From assembly GCF_021390595.1 (NCBI RefSeq), contig NZ_JAJEJR010000002.1:2108001-2172000 (forward strand): a DNA stretch of 64,000 nucleotides, given 5' to 3'. Position numbers and translations under genes: made by a program. The DNA comes from Paraburkholderia sp. HP33-1 (GTDB lineage Bacteria; Pseudomonadota; Gammaproteobacteria; Burkholderiales; Burkholderiaceae). This document shows positions 16,515 through 26,321 of this stretch, piece by piece (position 1 is the stretch's first letter; the number at the start of each line of letters is the position of its first letter). The notes under the pieces were generated by a model, which saw only the letters and a list, made by a program, of their open reading frames with translations, was not told where the DNA came from and ran no database searches.

Positions 16515-17120
16515 TCATTGTGGAATTGGCGGAATGAGGAATCCCTCTTTCTGCAAATCGTCGAAAATTTGTGAAACCAACGTGCGAACTTTCACCTCAT
16601 TCAATGGAACTTGGTCCGGAAGACGGCCATCATGAATACGATAATCGCTATGCCAGTACTCTGTGCCAGTTGACGAATCGCGAAATATTGCGTGGAAAAT
16701 GAAGTCGCTTTCGCCGCCCCGCACGTCCAGATTGCCGCCTTTAACGAACAAGACAAGTTCCTTCGCACTGCCTCGTTGTGCTGCGTCGTACCGACCCGGC
16801 CCATGCGGCAGTCCAGGCATGGAGTTCGCGCCCGCAACGGCGATAGTTGCTTCAATGCCTTTCTCGCGCGCCACGTCCGGAACTACACGCTTCATTTCAT
16901 CCGCAATGCGGTAGTACCCATCCCTCTGGAGAAGCGGAACCGGCGAATTGACGGGCAAACCTCCTCGTTTTGCTGTTAAGGCTGCCTGCACATAGACCAC
17001 GCCTAGGTTCGATACCGGGCCAGTCGGACGCTGCAGTACTTCTGAAGTGCCGTGGATGCTACCGATAGTAAGACAGCCGGACACGAGCAACGCAGAAAAG
17101 CCAATAGATAGTCGTTTCAT
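16515..17120 (-). CDS. Hypothetical lipoprotein
   Basis: I start at ATG 17120, giving a 201-residue product that begins MKRLSIGFSALLVSGCLTIG, with a lipoprotein signal and lipobox VSGC. The rest reads as a mixed alpha/beta periplasmic domain: LGVVYVQAALTAKRGG, RDGYYRIADEMKRVVPDVAREKGI, AKELVLFVKGGNLDV, then STGTEYWHSDYRIHDGRLP. The pattern of a repeat-like pair of strands with a conserved W resembles other small envelope lipoproteins of unknown role. The frame is open upstream of the chosen start, but that would hide the signal peptide. No operon partner is evident. Confidence 0.7.
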   Translation of the reverse strand: MKRLSIGFSALLVSGCLTIGSIHGTSEVLQRPTGPVSNLGVVYVQAALTAKRGGLPVNSPVPLLQRDGYYRIADEMKRVVPDVAREKGIEATIAVAGANSMPGLPHGPGRYDAAQRGSAKELVLFVKGGNLDVRGGESDFIFHAIFRDSSTGTEYWHSDYRIHDGRLPDQVPLNEVKVRTLVSQIFDDLQKEGFLIPPIPQ

Positions 17121-17919
17121 TTGTTCTTGATGTTGAGGAAATCGCAGCCTGCTTTCAGGCTGCGACAGTGCGCACCGGAATCCCATTGCCGACGTTTACG
17201 GCAGCTGCTTTGAAATCTGCAGCCCGCGATTGGGTGGCTTTGACGATTCCAGGCATTGCGCTTTCGATTTTGTAGTCCGTTGATTGTCGATACTGCTGGT
17301 GCGCGATTGTCGACGATTTCTGCTTTGATAGCGAAGGTCCGTTCGTGGCCGAACCCAGAGCTTCGGCAGCCGGCCGAGGCCGCTCACACGCCCCTCGGCC
17401 GCGAACTTCGGTAGTCAGCCCTTACCGCACCTTCGCCTCGCGAGAAATCACCCGCTAGCGGGCCACGCTTGCCACCCCGAACCGCCAGTCGGCACGTGAA
17501 CGCTCATCCTCCTCGCGGACCGGCTGAAAGCGCTGCTCGGGCTGGACGCCAACGCGTTTGCCTGTACTGGAAACGCCAACAGCTCAACCTTTTCCGCAGC
17601 TCGCCGATATACCGCTCGAACGCAGCGTTGAGTTGGACAGACGCGACGACACTTGCCGGAGCGGCGAGTGGACAAGGACAGTTTCCTGCGAAACCCGCTC
17701 GCCGAACGGGCGAGCGGCGCCGGACACGCTCCGAAGACGCCCCCTCCCGATCGAAGAATCTACCAGCCCATAGCGCGCATGCCAGCACGACACGGAAGGC
17801 AGCCACAGGAACCCTCTGTCGGTCCCCATGTAAAGCCCATCAGGTTGTCTACGCTGCGTAGCCCGGGCCAAACCGCAATCCCCCGATTCAGATGCCTCTG
17901 GAGGGCACGCTTCACAATC
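17121..17919. other. Gap of about 800 bases without a gene
   Basis: The stretch before the 637-residue propeller gene is GC-rich and open in several frames, including the 5' extension of that gene, but nothing has start-site support. I see no strong repeat or promoter I would defend. Confidence 0.4.
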
Positions 17920-19833
17920 ATGAAACGAATCTATGCCGCGTTCCTCGCCGCACTGCTGATCGCTACGCTTGCGCCGGAGTGCCAGGGACAGTACACCACC
18001 GACTGGGTGGCGAACACTTTTGGGAGCAACGCTACCCGCGTGGGTAGCGTCGCGCGCTCCATGTGGATAGCGCCCGAGGGCGTCATCTACACGGCTTCCA
18101 TGTGGGACGAAAACGAAGGTGGTGTCGCGATATACCAGAACGGTCAAAGCCTGGGGTCCATAGGAGGTCACGGCGAGTTTCAGGGCAGCGCCATTACCGG
18201 TAATGCAACTTCGATCTTCGCCGCTCTGCAATTTAATACCGCTTACGGCAGCGGCACGGTGGGGCGATACAACCGAGCCACTCAAACTCGTGACTTTCTC
18301 ATCTCGGTCAGCGCGACAACGACCGAGCCGCGGGCTGATGTCATCACGGGACTCGCGACGTCGGGCTCGCTCCTTTATGCAAGCGATTTTCCTGGAAATC
18401 GCATCCGCGTCTACACCACCGACGGCGTCTGGCGGCAGGATATCGCGGTCGCAGGCCCAGGCGCGCTCGCGGTGGACAGCGCAGGAGACATCTGGGTTGC
18501 GCAGAAGAGCGCGGGCGCGATCCTCGAATTCAATCCGGCCGGCGTGCTCGTGAACACCATCCAGATGTCCGTCGCTTCTCGACCGTCCTCCCTGTATCTC
18601 GATTCGTCGACCGGGGTTCTCATGATCGGCGACGCGGGTCCCGACATGAACATCAAGATCTATAACACTTTGGGCATTCCATCCTTGATCAGTACATTTG
18701 GCATTCAAGGGGGATATCTCGATACGACAACGGGAATCAAAGGCCAGGTCGGCGACAAGCGTTTTACCCGCGTCACCGGCATCGGCAAAGACGCCGCCGG
18801 CAACCTGTACGTGCTCAACAACCCGTGGGGCGGAAGCTGGGACCTCGGCCGCGACGGCGGCACCGACATTCACTCCTACGACAGTTCTGGGCACCTGCAA
18901 TGGAAGCTTCAATCTCTGAACTTCGAGGGGGTCGCCGCTCCGGACCCGGCTACTGACGGCGCGTACTTCTATGGAGCAACGAACATCTACACCGGCACCG
19001 CTGGGGGAACCTTCGTAGCGAACACTGTCGATCCGATCGACTATCCATCCGATCCACGCATCAACATCAACGATCGCACACGGGGTGAGCACTTCGGCCA
19101 ACTTGCCACCGTCGGCGCCAACCGGATCCTCGTGGCCTCCAGCCAGAATCCCGATACCTTCTACTTCTTCCACTTCAATGCTGCGCAAGGCTACATCGCA
19201 ATACCGGACGTCACGCTTCCGGGGACGGCGTTCAATACGACCGCACCGGTCAGGGACGGATTTTGCCTCGACAGCAAAGGGGACGTCTGGGCTGGTTTGG
19301 ACAAGACGAATGCCATCTGGCACTATCCGCTGACCGGCTTCGATGCCAACGGTCAGCCGAGTTGGGGAGCAGGCATTGCAACGCCCATTCCGGGCACGAT
19401 CACGCCATTGACGCGGATCATCTACCTGCCGGAAAGCGACACGATGATCCTGGCCCAGGGAGTTGTCGGGAGCGCGGACTGGACGTCGATCGGAACGCGA
19501 ATCGAGGTGTATCACGGCTGGCTCGCAGGCAACACGACCGTTCCCAATCCCATAATCAACCTCACCAGCGCCAATCCCAAGTCGATCACGGCGACCGGCA
19601 ACTATCTCTTCGTCGGATACGTACACACCGTACCCAACATCGATGCCTTCAATCTGACTACAGGCAGCCTGGACACCACGTTGATCAACAGCAACCCCAA
19701 CACCGTGTACGTCGGCAATGACGTAGATTCGATGTACGGCCTTAGATCATACCGTCGGTCGACCGGGGAGTACGTGATCACGAAGGACAACTACAACGGA
19801 ACCAGCGTCGTCATTTATCGCTGGACACACTGA
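17920..19833 (+). CDS. Exported beta-propeller protein (NHL/SMP-30-like)
   Basis: ATG 17920 follows CTGGAGGGC and opens a signal peptide (MKRIYAAFLAALLIATLAPECQG). The frame is open 89 codons further 5' but without support. The 637-residue product has repeated propeller-like strands such as VITGLATSGSLLYASDFPGNRIRVY, GALAVDSAGDIWVAQ, VTGIGKDAAGNLYVLNN and DGFCLDSKGDVWAGLDK. Such DxxGNxW/Y blades occur in NHL and SMP-30-type propellers, which act as lyases, lactonases or binding scaffolds. No metal-binding active-site set can be assigned, so a binding role is equally likely. A 680-codon antisense frame over the same region is a shadow. Confidence 0.8.
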   Translation: MKRIYAAFLAALLIATLAPECQGQYTTDWVANTFGSNATRVGSVARSMWIAPEGVIYTASMWDENEGGVAIYQNGQSLGSIGGHGEFQGSAITGNATSIFAALQFNTAYGSGTVGRYNRATQTRDFLISVSATTTEPRADVITGLATSGSLLYASDFPGNRIRVYTTDGVWRQDIAVAGPGALAVDSAGDIWVAQKSAGAILEFNPAGVLVNTIQMSVASRPSSLYLDSSTGVLMIGDAGPDMNIKIYNTLGIPSLISTFGIQGGYLDTTTGIKGQVGDKRFTRVTGIGKDAAGNLYVLNNPWGGSWDLGRDGGTDIHSYDSSGHLQWKLQSLNFEGVAAPDPATDGAYFYGATNIYTGTAGGTFVANTVDPIDYPSDPRININDRTRGEHFGQLATVGANRILVASSQNPDTFYFFHFNAAQGYIAIPDVTLPGTAFNTTAPVRDGFCLDSKGDVWAGLDKTNAIWHYPLTGFDANGQPSWGAGIATPIPGTITPLTRIIYLPESDTMILAQGVVGSADWTSIGTRIEVYHGWLAGNTTVPNPIINLTSANPKSITATGNYLFVGYVHTVPNIDAFNLTTGSLDTTLINSNPNTVYVGNDVDSMYGLRSYRRSTGEYVITKDNYNGTSVVIYRWTH

Positions 19834-20202
19834 TCAGCGATGCCCGTCGCAGTTACGCCCCGGCGCGCACCCCACGTCATGTCGACTTGTTGACGTTGTT
19901 TCTTTCCACAGGAAGGGTTCGGCCAGAAAATCCGGTGCGGCCTGCATTGCATCAATTTCCTTGACGGAACGAATTATCGAAGGATCCAGCCCGAGCCGCT
20001 CCATCTCCGGCGTCGGTCTCATCATCTTCGGGTTGGCACCCGGTTCCTTCGCTTTATCTGACGGTTGGCTTAAACGCATTTTCGGAGCGGTTAGTGGCGG
20101 CCTATTCAGCCAGAAGCGCTCACCGCCGGCGCCCTCCCATAAAGTTTTCTTTCAATCGGCCGTTAGCTCGACACACACACCCTTCGGAACGCGGAGCACC
20201 GT
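19834..20202. other. Gap without a gene
   Basis: About 370 bases between the exported propeller gene and the His-rich lipoprotein gene. No supported frame, repeat or terminator hairpin was found. Confidence 0.4.
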
Positions 20203-20832
20203 TTGAAAGATATGAGATTTGCTGCATCGATCGTTGGGATCACGACTGCGCTCTATTTGTCCGGATGCACGACGACTGGACAGACACAGATCGCTGCTCG
20301 ACCGGTTTCTCACGCTTCACAGTCCGCTGCGGTTGTCACAGCACCGCCCTCCCGCGCTGTCGTTACCGCGAGGCCGGTAGTCGTGGAGGAGGTAATCCCG
20401 GAAACCAACGACGTGTATATCTCGGCTGCCTCGAACTCCGACATCGTGTTCGTTGGGGGAAGCACGTACATCTGGGCAAAGGGGCCGGACGGGCGACGCC
20501 ATCGTCATTTCTACAGTCTCGGCGATAGGCGCCGGGAGGTGTTTCGTCGGCGTGACAATCTGCGTTCGGTCGTCGGCCATCGTCCCGAACGTCCGCCAGC
20601 AAAATACGCGGGGCACGGCTCTGGTCGCCAACGAGAAGATGCCCGTCGCCCGCAGCGATTCCATGCCAACAGTACGCCAAGCCACAATCATTCGTCCACG
20701 CACCGTCAGGCAGCTGACGATCAGTCACACCACATTGATTCGCACCATTCAGCACCAAAACCAGGTCAATCGGTCCGCGATGCGTCCGCCGCGCGTAACG
20801 GTGTACGACATCACCCCGCCCCCAGTGTGTAG
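20203..20832 (+). CDS. Hypothetical lipoprotein with His-rich C-terminus
   Basis: Two starts are possible: TTG 20203 with GGAG six bases upstream, or ATG 20212, which leaves the usual lipoprotein signal MRFAASIVGITTALYLSGC with lipobox LSGC. Ribosome-binding spacing favours TTG. The product (209 residues from TTG) has an Ala/Val/Pro linker, a short conserved-looking domain (DVYISAASNSDIVFVGGSTYIWAKGPDGRRHRHFY) and a basic tail rich in His, Ser and Arg from about residue 130. That tail could bind metal, but it could also be a frame that continues past a decayed end. Confidence 0.55.
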   Translation: MKDMRFAASIVGITTALYLSGCTTTGQTQIAARPVSHASQSAAVVTAPPSRAVVTARPVVVEEVIPETNDVYISAASNSDIVFVGGSTYIWAKGPDGRRHRHFYSLGDRRREVFRRRDNLRSVVGHRPERPPAKYAGHGSGRQREDARRPQRFHANSTPSHNHSSTHRQAADDQSHHIDSHHSAPKPGQSVRDASAARNGVRHHPAPSV

Positions 20833-21299
20833 CCGGCAACACCCTTCTCACTCTTTCGCACACGCTGCCGTGCAGGCCTTTGCAAAGTCCCGATACGACC
20901 GTAGCTGCCGGTCGAGAAGCGACGTCAGGTGCTCGACCTGCCGGGGCCGAGCCGACGCCTGAGTGTCCAATCGACGACGAATGTGAACGGCGGATTGTGG
21001 CCCGAGAGTACACGCTCGCACAAACCTCAGGTAGGCGGTCGCTGAAGATTTCAACGCCCGGTCTGGGGACGTTCGTCGAACTGGCGCAATCGGCCAGGAG
21101 GAGTCGCTCGCATCTGTGTGTCGAACGCGTCCGCTATCGCCCGCAGACACCAGACATGCCGGCCTTTGACGTGTCGAAATACAGCGAGCGACGCCGAGGC
21201 ATGGTCAAAGATGACTCGGTGACGCTCCGCCCGTAAGATCGAGATCGCATTTCGAACGCACGACCGGCGCTAGTAAATTCGATGCGCTTAGTCGCACCA
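20833..21299. other. Gap without a gene
   Basis: About 470 bases between the His-rich lipoprotein gene and the solute-binding protein gene, which converge on it. No frame shows a ribosome-binding site and family pattern. Confidence 0.4.
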
Positions 21300-22445
21300 T
21301 CACATGCGAATCACATCCATCACCGTCTTCTTCTTGTCCTTGAACTGATAAATCGTGATCGCCGCATCCTTCAGATCGCCGCGCGGATCGAATGCAATTT
21401 TACCGATCACGCCGTCATACTGCGTGACGGGCATCGCGGCGAGAATCTTCTCGCGATCCGTCGAATTGGCGCGCTTCATCGCGTCGTAGATCACGTAGAC
21501 GGCATCGTAGGCGAACGGCGCGTACGCATCGATCGGCACCTTGTAGCGCGCCGTGTAGCGGCGGTCGAACTCCTGCCCCTTCGGCATCTTCGACAGCGCG
21601 AGCCCTGCTTCCGAACACACCACGTTGCCGATCGCATCGCCCGCGAGACTCACCATCTTCTCCGTGCAGGCGCCGTCGCCGCCCAGCACCCTCGCCGTCA
21701 TGCCGAGATTCGCCGCCTGCTTCGCGAGCGGGCCAGCCGTTGCGTCGGAGCCGCCGTACATAATGACGTCGGGCCGCAAGCCCTTGATCTTCGTGAGGAT
21801 CGCGCGGAAGTCGGTGGCCTTGTCGTTGGTCGCTTCGCGCGTGATGATCGTGCCGCCATTGGCCTTCGCCGCCTTCGTGAATTCATCGGCGAGCCCTTGT
21901 CCGTATGCCGTCGAATCGTCGATCACGGCAATTCGTTTCGCGTGCAGCGAATTGAGCGCGTAGCGTGCGAGCGCCGGCCCCTGCAAGGCATCCGTCGCTA
22001 CGACGCGGAACGTCGTCTTGTAGCCCTGCTGCGTGTAGGCGGGGTTCGTCGAGCCTTGCGAAATCTGCACGACCTGCGCCTCGCTATAGATGCGCGACGC
22101 GGGAATCGATACGCCCGAATTGATATCGCCGACCACGGCCACCACGCCTTCGTCGACCAGCTTCTGCGCGACCTGCGTTCCCGTGCGCGGGTCGGCCGCA
22201 TCATCCTGCGAATCGAGTTGCAAACGCACCGGCTTGCCGCCGATCACGGGATGCTGACTGTTGATCTCATCGATTGCGAGGCGCGCAGCGTTTTCGCTGT
22301 CCTTGCCCATGTTCGCGAGTTGCCCGGTGAGCGGCGCCGCGTGACCGATCAGCACGACAGCGGGAGTGGCATCGGCGGCGTAGGCCGGTGCCTGCATGGC
22401 GGCCAGCGCGACGACGCCGGCCAGAGAGCGGAAGTTTTGTTTCAC
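21300..22445 (-). CDS. Branched-chain amino-acid-type ABC solute-binding protein (LivK family)
   Basis: I start at GTG 22445 because GAGG lies six bases before it; another GTG four codons upstream is possible. The 381-residue protein has a signal peptide ending near APAYAAD and the Leu/Ile/Val-binding family pattern: IGHAAPLTGQLANMGKD, ARLAIDEINSQHPVIGG, AVVGDINSGVSIPASRIY, QISQGSTNPAYTQQGYKTTFR and AYAPFAYDAVYVIYDAM. It should capture an amino acid, amide or similar nitrogen compound in the periplasm for an ABC importer. No permease or ATPase gene lies beside it. The amidase and DUF2848 genes upstream on the same strand suggest that its ligand is their substrate. Confidence 0.88.
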   Translation of the reverse strand: MKQNFRSLAGVVALAAMQAPAYAADATPAVVLIGHAAPLTGQLANMGKDSENAARLAIDEINSQHPVIGGKPVRLQLDSQDDAADPRTGTQVAQKLVDEGVVAVVGDINSGVSIPASRIYSEAQVVQISQGSTNPAYTQQGYKTTFRVVATDALQGPALARYALNSLHAKRIAVIDDSTAYGQGLADEFTKAAKANGGTIITREATNDKATDFRAILTKIKGLRPDVIMYGGSDATAGPLAKQAANLGMTARVLGGDGACTEKMVSLAGDAIGNVVCSEAGLALSKMPKGQEFDRRYTARYKVPIDAYAPFAYDAVYVIYDAMKRANSTDREKILAAMPVTQYDGVIGKIAFDPRGDLKDAAITIYQFKDKKKTVMDVIRM

Positions 22446-22571
22446 GGGCTGCCTCACATCGGTTATGAAGTTGAATGAGCGCTATGGTTTGGATCGCGCC
22501 TGAAATCCAGTATTCGTTCGCCGTAATTGCGCGTCCAACGAGAAATTCTATTTGCCGCCGATAAACAAACG

Positions 22572-23936
22572 TTATGCAGTCGCGACGTGCGCGCTTTGCC
22601 GTAGCAAGGCTTCGACGCTGCGCCCGATCGCGAGAATCGATGCATCGGCGAGCGCCGGTCCGCAGATCGACAGACCCACGGGCAGCTCGCCTTCGCGATG
22701 GCACGGCAGCGTCAACGCGCAACCGTCCATGAAGTTGACGACGCTGGGATTGCGCAGCACTTTTGCGTTCGTCCTGAAGAAGGCTTCGTCGTCGTTTTCG
22801 ACCTGCACAATGGCCGGCGGCACGACTGCGACGGTCGGCATCAGCCATGCATCGAAGCGCGCGAGCCGTGAGCGCGAGTCGCGCACGAAGCGTTCACGCG
22901 CGGCAAGCAGGTCGATATAGTCGGCGGCGCTGCGCCCTTCGCCGACGCGCAAACGCTGCAGCACGCGCGGGTCGTACGCGTTGGCATCGCGTGCGACGTG
23001 CTCGCGGTGCCACGCCCACGCCTGCGCGGCCGTGACGCCCGCGAGCGGATAGCGTCCCGCCACGTCATGCAGTTCGGGAAACGCAAAGCGCTCCACCGTG
23101 GCGCCCGCACGCTGCAACATGCCGATTGCGCGGTTGAATGCGGTGCTCACCGTTGCATCGAGATCGTCTGCTACATAGTCCGACGTCACGCCTAGCCGAA
23201 GTCCTGTGAGCGGCCGCGGCGCAGTATCGAGCGCTTGCCCGGACACAATGCCGTCTATCAACACACAACAATCAACGCTGCGCGCAATCGGCCCGACCGA
23301 ATCGAACGATGACGACAGCGGCACGGTGCCCACGAGCGGCACACGCCGCGCAGTCGGCTTGAACCCGACCAGGCCGCAGAACGCGGCAGGAATGCGGACC
23401 GAGCCGCCTGTATCGGTGCCGAGCGCGGCGGCGACGTGTCCCAGCGCAACGGACACCGCTGCGCCCGAACTCGAACCGCCAGCAAGACGCTTTGCGTGCG
23501 CGGGATTCATCGGCGTTCCGTAGTGAGGATTCAAGCCGAGACCGGAGAACGCGAACTCGCTCATATTGGTGCGACCGACGAACACCGCGCCCGCTTCGCG
23601 CAAACGCGCGACGGCCGCGGCATCGCGCACTGCGGGCGCGGCGTCGCGCAGTATTCGTGATCCCGCTGTCGTCACCTGTCCTTTGATGTCGAACAGATCC
23701 TTCACCGAAACAGGCACGCCCGCCAGCGCGGATGGCACATAGCCACGCGCGCGAAACGCGTCGCTAGCGTCGGCGGCTTCGCGCGCCGCCAAGCGGTCGA
23801 TATGCGTGTAGGTCGCGCCGCCGCACGCAAGATCGGCGTCGATGGCCGCGAGACTCGCGTCGAGCAGTTCGCTGGCCGACAGGTCTTTCGTCGCGAGCGC
23901 CTTGCCGGATTCACGGATGGTGCGCATCGCCATCAC
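22572..23936 (-). CDS. Amidase signature family hydrolase
   Basis: The 454-residue protein carries the Ser-cisSer-Lys triad region of amidase signature enzymes: VSVKDLFDIKG with the catalytic Lys, then GGSSSGAAVSVALG and GTDTGGSVRIPAAFCG with the cis-Ser and nucleophilic Ser. Length fits aryl/aliphatic amidases and AtzF- or GatA-like hydrolases. It cleaves a C-N amide bond in the cytoplasm; the substrate is not set by sequence. Its start overlaps the DUF2848 stop by four bases (ATGA), so the two are translationally coupled. The LivK-type binding protein lies downstream. Confidence 0.9.
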   Translation of the reverse strand: MMAMRTIRESGKALATKDLSASELLDASLAAIDADLACGGATYTHIDRLAAREAADASDAFRARGYVPSALAGVPVSVKDLFDIKGQVTTAGSRILRDAAPAVRDAAAVARLREAGAVFVGRTNMSEFAFSGLGLNPHYGTPMNPAHAKRLAGGSSSGAAVSVALGHVAAALGTDTGGSVRIPAAFCGLVGFKPTARRVPLVGTVPLSSSFDSVGPIARSVDCCVLIDGIVSGQALDTAPRPLTGLRLGVTSDYVADDLDATVSTAFNRAIGMLQRAGATVERFAFPELHDVAGRYPLAGVTAAQAWAWHREHVARDANAYDPRVLQRLRVGEGRSAADYIDLLAARERFVRDSRSRLARFDAWLMPTVAVVPPAIVQVENDDEAFFRTNAKVLRNPSVVNFMDGCALTLPCHREGELPVGLSICGPALADASILAIGRSVEALLRQSAHVATA

Positions 23937-24616
23937 TCCGTATGCGCAAGCGCATCGACGGAATAACGATGCCGCAAGCTGCGTCCGAGTACCGGATCGT
24001 GCAGTTCCAGTTCGTAAGCGTTAGCGGGTGTCAGTGCGCCGAGCACGGGCTGTGTGCCGCAGAACAGCACGGTCTCGGGAATCATCGACGTCGCGCCGAA
24101 CGCCCGCCGGATCAACGCTTCGGGGTGCATCAACCGCGCAAGCGTACCGTCCTGATAACGGATGCGCTCGCCGTTCTCATCGATGCGCCAGCTCCGCGCG
24201 ATCAGCGCGTCCCAATGCGCGGCCACGTCCGCATAATGCCAAAGCGTCTTGCCGAGTGGCTTCGCGCACATCTGCTTCGACACGGCTACGTCGTAGCCTT
24301 CCACCTTGCGATCCGTATGATCCGAACCGATACCGACCAGCAAGCCGTCCGCTTCGGTCTGCAACAGCACGACTTCGACTTCGCCTGACGAATGCTCGCC
24401 GATCACTTCGATGCTGCCCGAGGTCGTCAGCAACGCAGGCGCGACTTCATAAAAACACGGCACGGCAGACGGCCTGCGCACGCCGATCGCTTCCAGCTCG
24501 CGAATGTGATGCTCGACCTCGGCGGCATCGCGTCCCGCCCAGCCCGCAATCACGAGACGGCTCGCGCTCACCTGAATGGCCCGCCCGCCTTCGATTTCAC
24601 ATGACACTTTCTTCAT
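23933..24616 (-). CDS. DUF2848 family protein
   Basis: ATG 24616 follows GAGGGC at a good distance; the frame extends 53 codons further but that part is poor. The 227-residue product matches the DUF2848 pattern: IAGWAGRDAAEVEHHIRELE, PSAVPCFYEVAPALLTT, LLVGIGSDHTDRKVE, KQMCAKPLGKTLWHYADV and MIPETVLFCGTQPVLG. The fold resembles the fumarylacetoacetate hydrolase-like group, and members often sit next to amidases, as here (four-base overlap). A role in breaking down the amidase product is plausible but not established. It is the first gene of the minus-strand group and diverges from a LysR gene. Confidence 0.88.
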   Translation of the reverse strand: MKKVSCEIEGGRAIQVSASRLVIAGWAGRDAAEVEHHIRELEAIGVRRPSAVPCFYEVAPALLTTSGSIEVIGEHSSGEVEVVLLQTEADGLLVGIGSDHTDRKVEGYDVAVSKQMCAKPLGKTLWHYADVAAHWDALIARSWRIDENGERIRYQDGTLARLMHPEALIRRAFGATSMIPETVLFCGTQPVLGALTPANAYELELHDPVLGRSLRHRYSVDALAHTE

Positions 24617-24802
24617 TGCAGCGCCCTCTGTTTTGACGATATGTTTGGCCCTTATCACCGGGCATTCGCTGCAAAGTTTTGGCGCGCGCAGCAGGCTTGT
24701 CCAACAAATTAAAGTTGTCGCGCGGCCGAAAATTTTCTTGTCACATAGGGCGCAACGGGGCGCTACACTGAGCAATTCGTGCTTGCCTCGTCAGGGTTGT
24801 GA

Positions 24803-25747
24803 ATGAATCTGCGATTTCTGGAGACGTTTGTCTGGCTCGCACGGCTGCGCAGCTTCCGGCTGACAGCCGAACGCCTGCACGCAACCCAGGCCGCCATTTC
24901 GAGCCGCATTTCCGCGCTGGAACAGGAACTCGGCGTGCGGCTGTTCGAGCGCGGCCCGAAGGAAGCGACGCTCACACAGGACGGCACCAAGGCGCTGCCG
25001 TTCGCCGAACAGATGCTGAAGCTGAATCAGGCGATGCTCGCGAGCGTCGGCGATCGCTCGAAGGTGTCGGGCCTGCTGCGGCTAGGCGCGATCGAATCGA
25101 TCGTGCATACCTGGTTGCCCGATTTGCTCAAACGCATTCGCGACGAGTATCCGAATCTCGTGATTGAACTGACCAGCGATACATCCGCGAATCTTTCCGC
25201 GCAACTCGCAAACGGTCATATCGACGTCTCGTTTCAGACCACGAGCGTCGCCGGCGCGGATATGACGAACGTGCCGCTCGGCAGCCTGCCGATGCGCTGG
25301 ATGGCGAGCCCCGCGCTCAATCTCTCCGCGCAGGCGCTGACCGAAGCCGAACTCGCCGCATATCCTGTCATCAGTTTCGCGCGTCATTCGCCGCCGCATG
25401 AATTTCTCGCTGGCCTGTTCGCAGCGAGCGGTGACGTGCAGGTACAGATCAACTGTCTTTCGTCGGTGGCGGCGATCATCCGGCTGGTCGTCGACGGATT
25501 TGGAATCGCAGTGTTGCCGCCTGCGTTCGTGATGCGCGAACTCGAAGCCAGCCAGTTGCAACTGCTGCAAGTCACGCATCGTGTGCCCGCGTTGCCGCTC
25601 GTCGCCGCCTATCGACGCACGCCCGACAGCCTGCTTGCCGAGTCGATCACGCGACTCGCGCTAAACGTCGTGCTCGATTTCAGCCTGAAACATGGGCCCG
25701 AATTCGCATTGTTCCCGCCATCCGACGACGCCATCGCACACACCTGA
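24803..25747 (+). CDS. LysR family transcriptional regulator
   Basis: The 314-residue protein has the winged HTH MNLRFLETFVWLARLRSF ... ATQAAISSRISALEQELGVRLFER (residues 1-60) and a substrate-binding effector domain. It diverges from DUF2848-amidase across a 186-bp gap and is followed 31 bases later by the AllA-like gene, so it likely controls both sides. The gap holds weak dyads near 24700 but none I would call an operator. The effector is probably an amide- or ureide-derived metabolite, by context only. Confidence 0.93.
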   Translation: MNLRFLETFVWLARLRSFRLTAERLHATQAAISSRISALEQELGVRLFERGPKEATLTQDGTKALPFAEQMLKLNQAMLASVGDRSKVSGLLRLGAIESIVHTWLPDLLKRIRDEYPNLVIELTSDTSANLSAQLANGHIDVSFQTTSVAGADMTNVPLGSLPMRWMASPALNLSAQALTEAELAAYPVISFARHSPPHEFLAGLFAASGDVQVQINCLSSVAAIIRLVVDGFGIAVLPPAFVMRELEASQLQLLQVTHRVPALPLVAAYRRTPDSLLAESITRLALNVVLDFSLKHGPEFALFPPSDDAIAHT

Positions 25748-25778
25748 CCGATCCATTCATCGATACGAGTACGCCGAC

Positions 25779-26321
25779 ATGCTGACCGAACTTTCCATTG
25801 CTATCGAACCGCTCGAAGTGCATCGCTGTGAACCCTATGGCTGGCTGCTCGGCAAACCCGTGCGCACGGATGGCGACGCGCCCGCGTTCGTCAGCCCGGC
25901 ATCGGACTTCTGGCGCGAGCATCTGTTTGACACCGGCACGGATGGAGAAACAGAGATACTGTGGGTCGTGTACCGCAATCGCAACGCTGAGATTGCGTCG
26001 CTCGAATTGCATCGTCTGACGCAGCAGGCGATCGTGCCGTTGACGGCGCCCGTCGTGCACATCGTCGCGACGTCGCTGGGAGATGGTGAACCTGATCTCG
26101 CGTCGCTGCGGGCATTCGAGATTCCCGTCGGCAAAGGTCTGTGCATGCGGCCGAACATCTGGCATGCAACGCGTGTCATTGATCGCGAGGCCACCTGCCT
26201 GATGCTGACACGCCCTTCAACCACCTACGATCTCGTCGTCCATCTGAAGACGGGCGCGCCAGCTTGCGAAAGCGTCGTCAAGTCTATCGAACGCCGTACG
26301 CTCGAATTGGGTACGTCCTGA
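25779..26321 (+). CDS. Ureidoglycolate lyase (AllA)-like protein
   Basis: I start at ATG 25779; the frame is open upstream but overlaps the LysR gene. The 180-residue protein has an N-terminal IEPLEVHRCEPYGWLLG and a central LELHRLTQQAIVPLTAP, DLASLRAFEIPVGKG and MRPNIWHATRV, the cupin-like pattern of AllA proteins. AllA releases urea from ureidoglycolate to give glyoxylate in allantoin breakdown. No allantoinase or ureidoglycolate-forming gene is near. The amidase and DUF2848 across the LysR gene instead point to a related but different amide or ureide substrate. Confidence 0.8.
   Translation: MLTELSIAIEPLEVHRCEPYGWLLGKPVRTDGDAPAFVSPASDFWREHLFDTGTDGETEILWVVYRNRNAEIASLELHRLTQQAIVPLTAPVVHIVATSLGDGEPDLASLRAFEIPVGKGLCMRPNIWHATRVIDREATCLMLTRPSTTYDLVVHLKTGAPACESVVKSIERRTLELGTS

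Noticed and set aside
17584..19626. 680-codon minus-strand frame opposite the exported propeller gene
   Set aside because: It lacks a ribosome-binding site and any family pattern, and is Arg/Asp-rich as expected for an antisense frame in GC-rich DNA. The plus-strand gene has a signal peptide, a good start and propeller blades.
21282..22478. 398-codon plus-strand frame opposite the LivK-type binding protein
   Set aside because: Arg/His-rich shadow frame; the minus strand has a signal peptide and full family pattern.
24617..24802. Weak dyads in the DUF2848-LysR gap as a LysR operator
   Set aside because: The best candidate (around ACAAATTAAAGTTGT) is only partly symmetric and does not clearly meet the T-N11-A rule.
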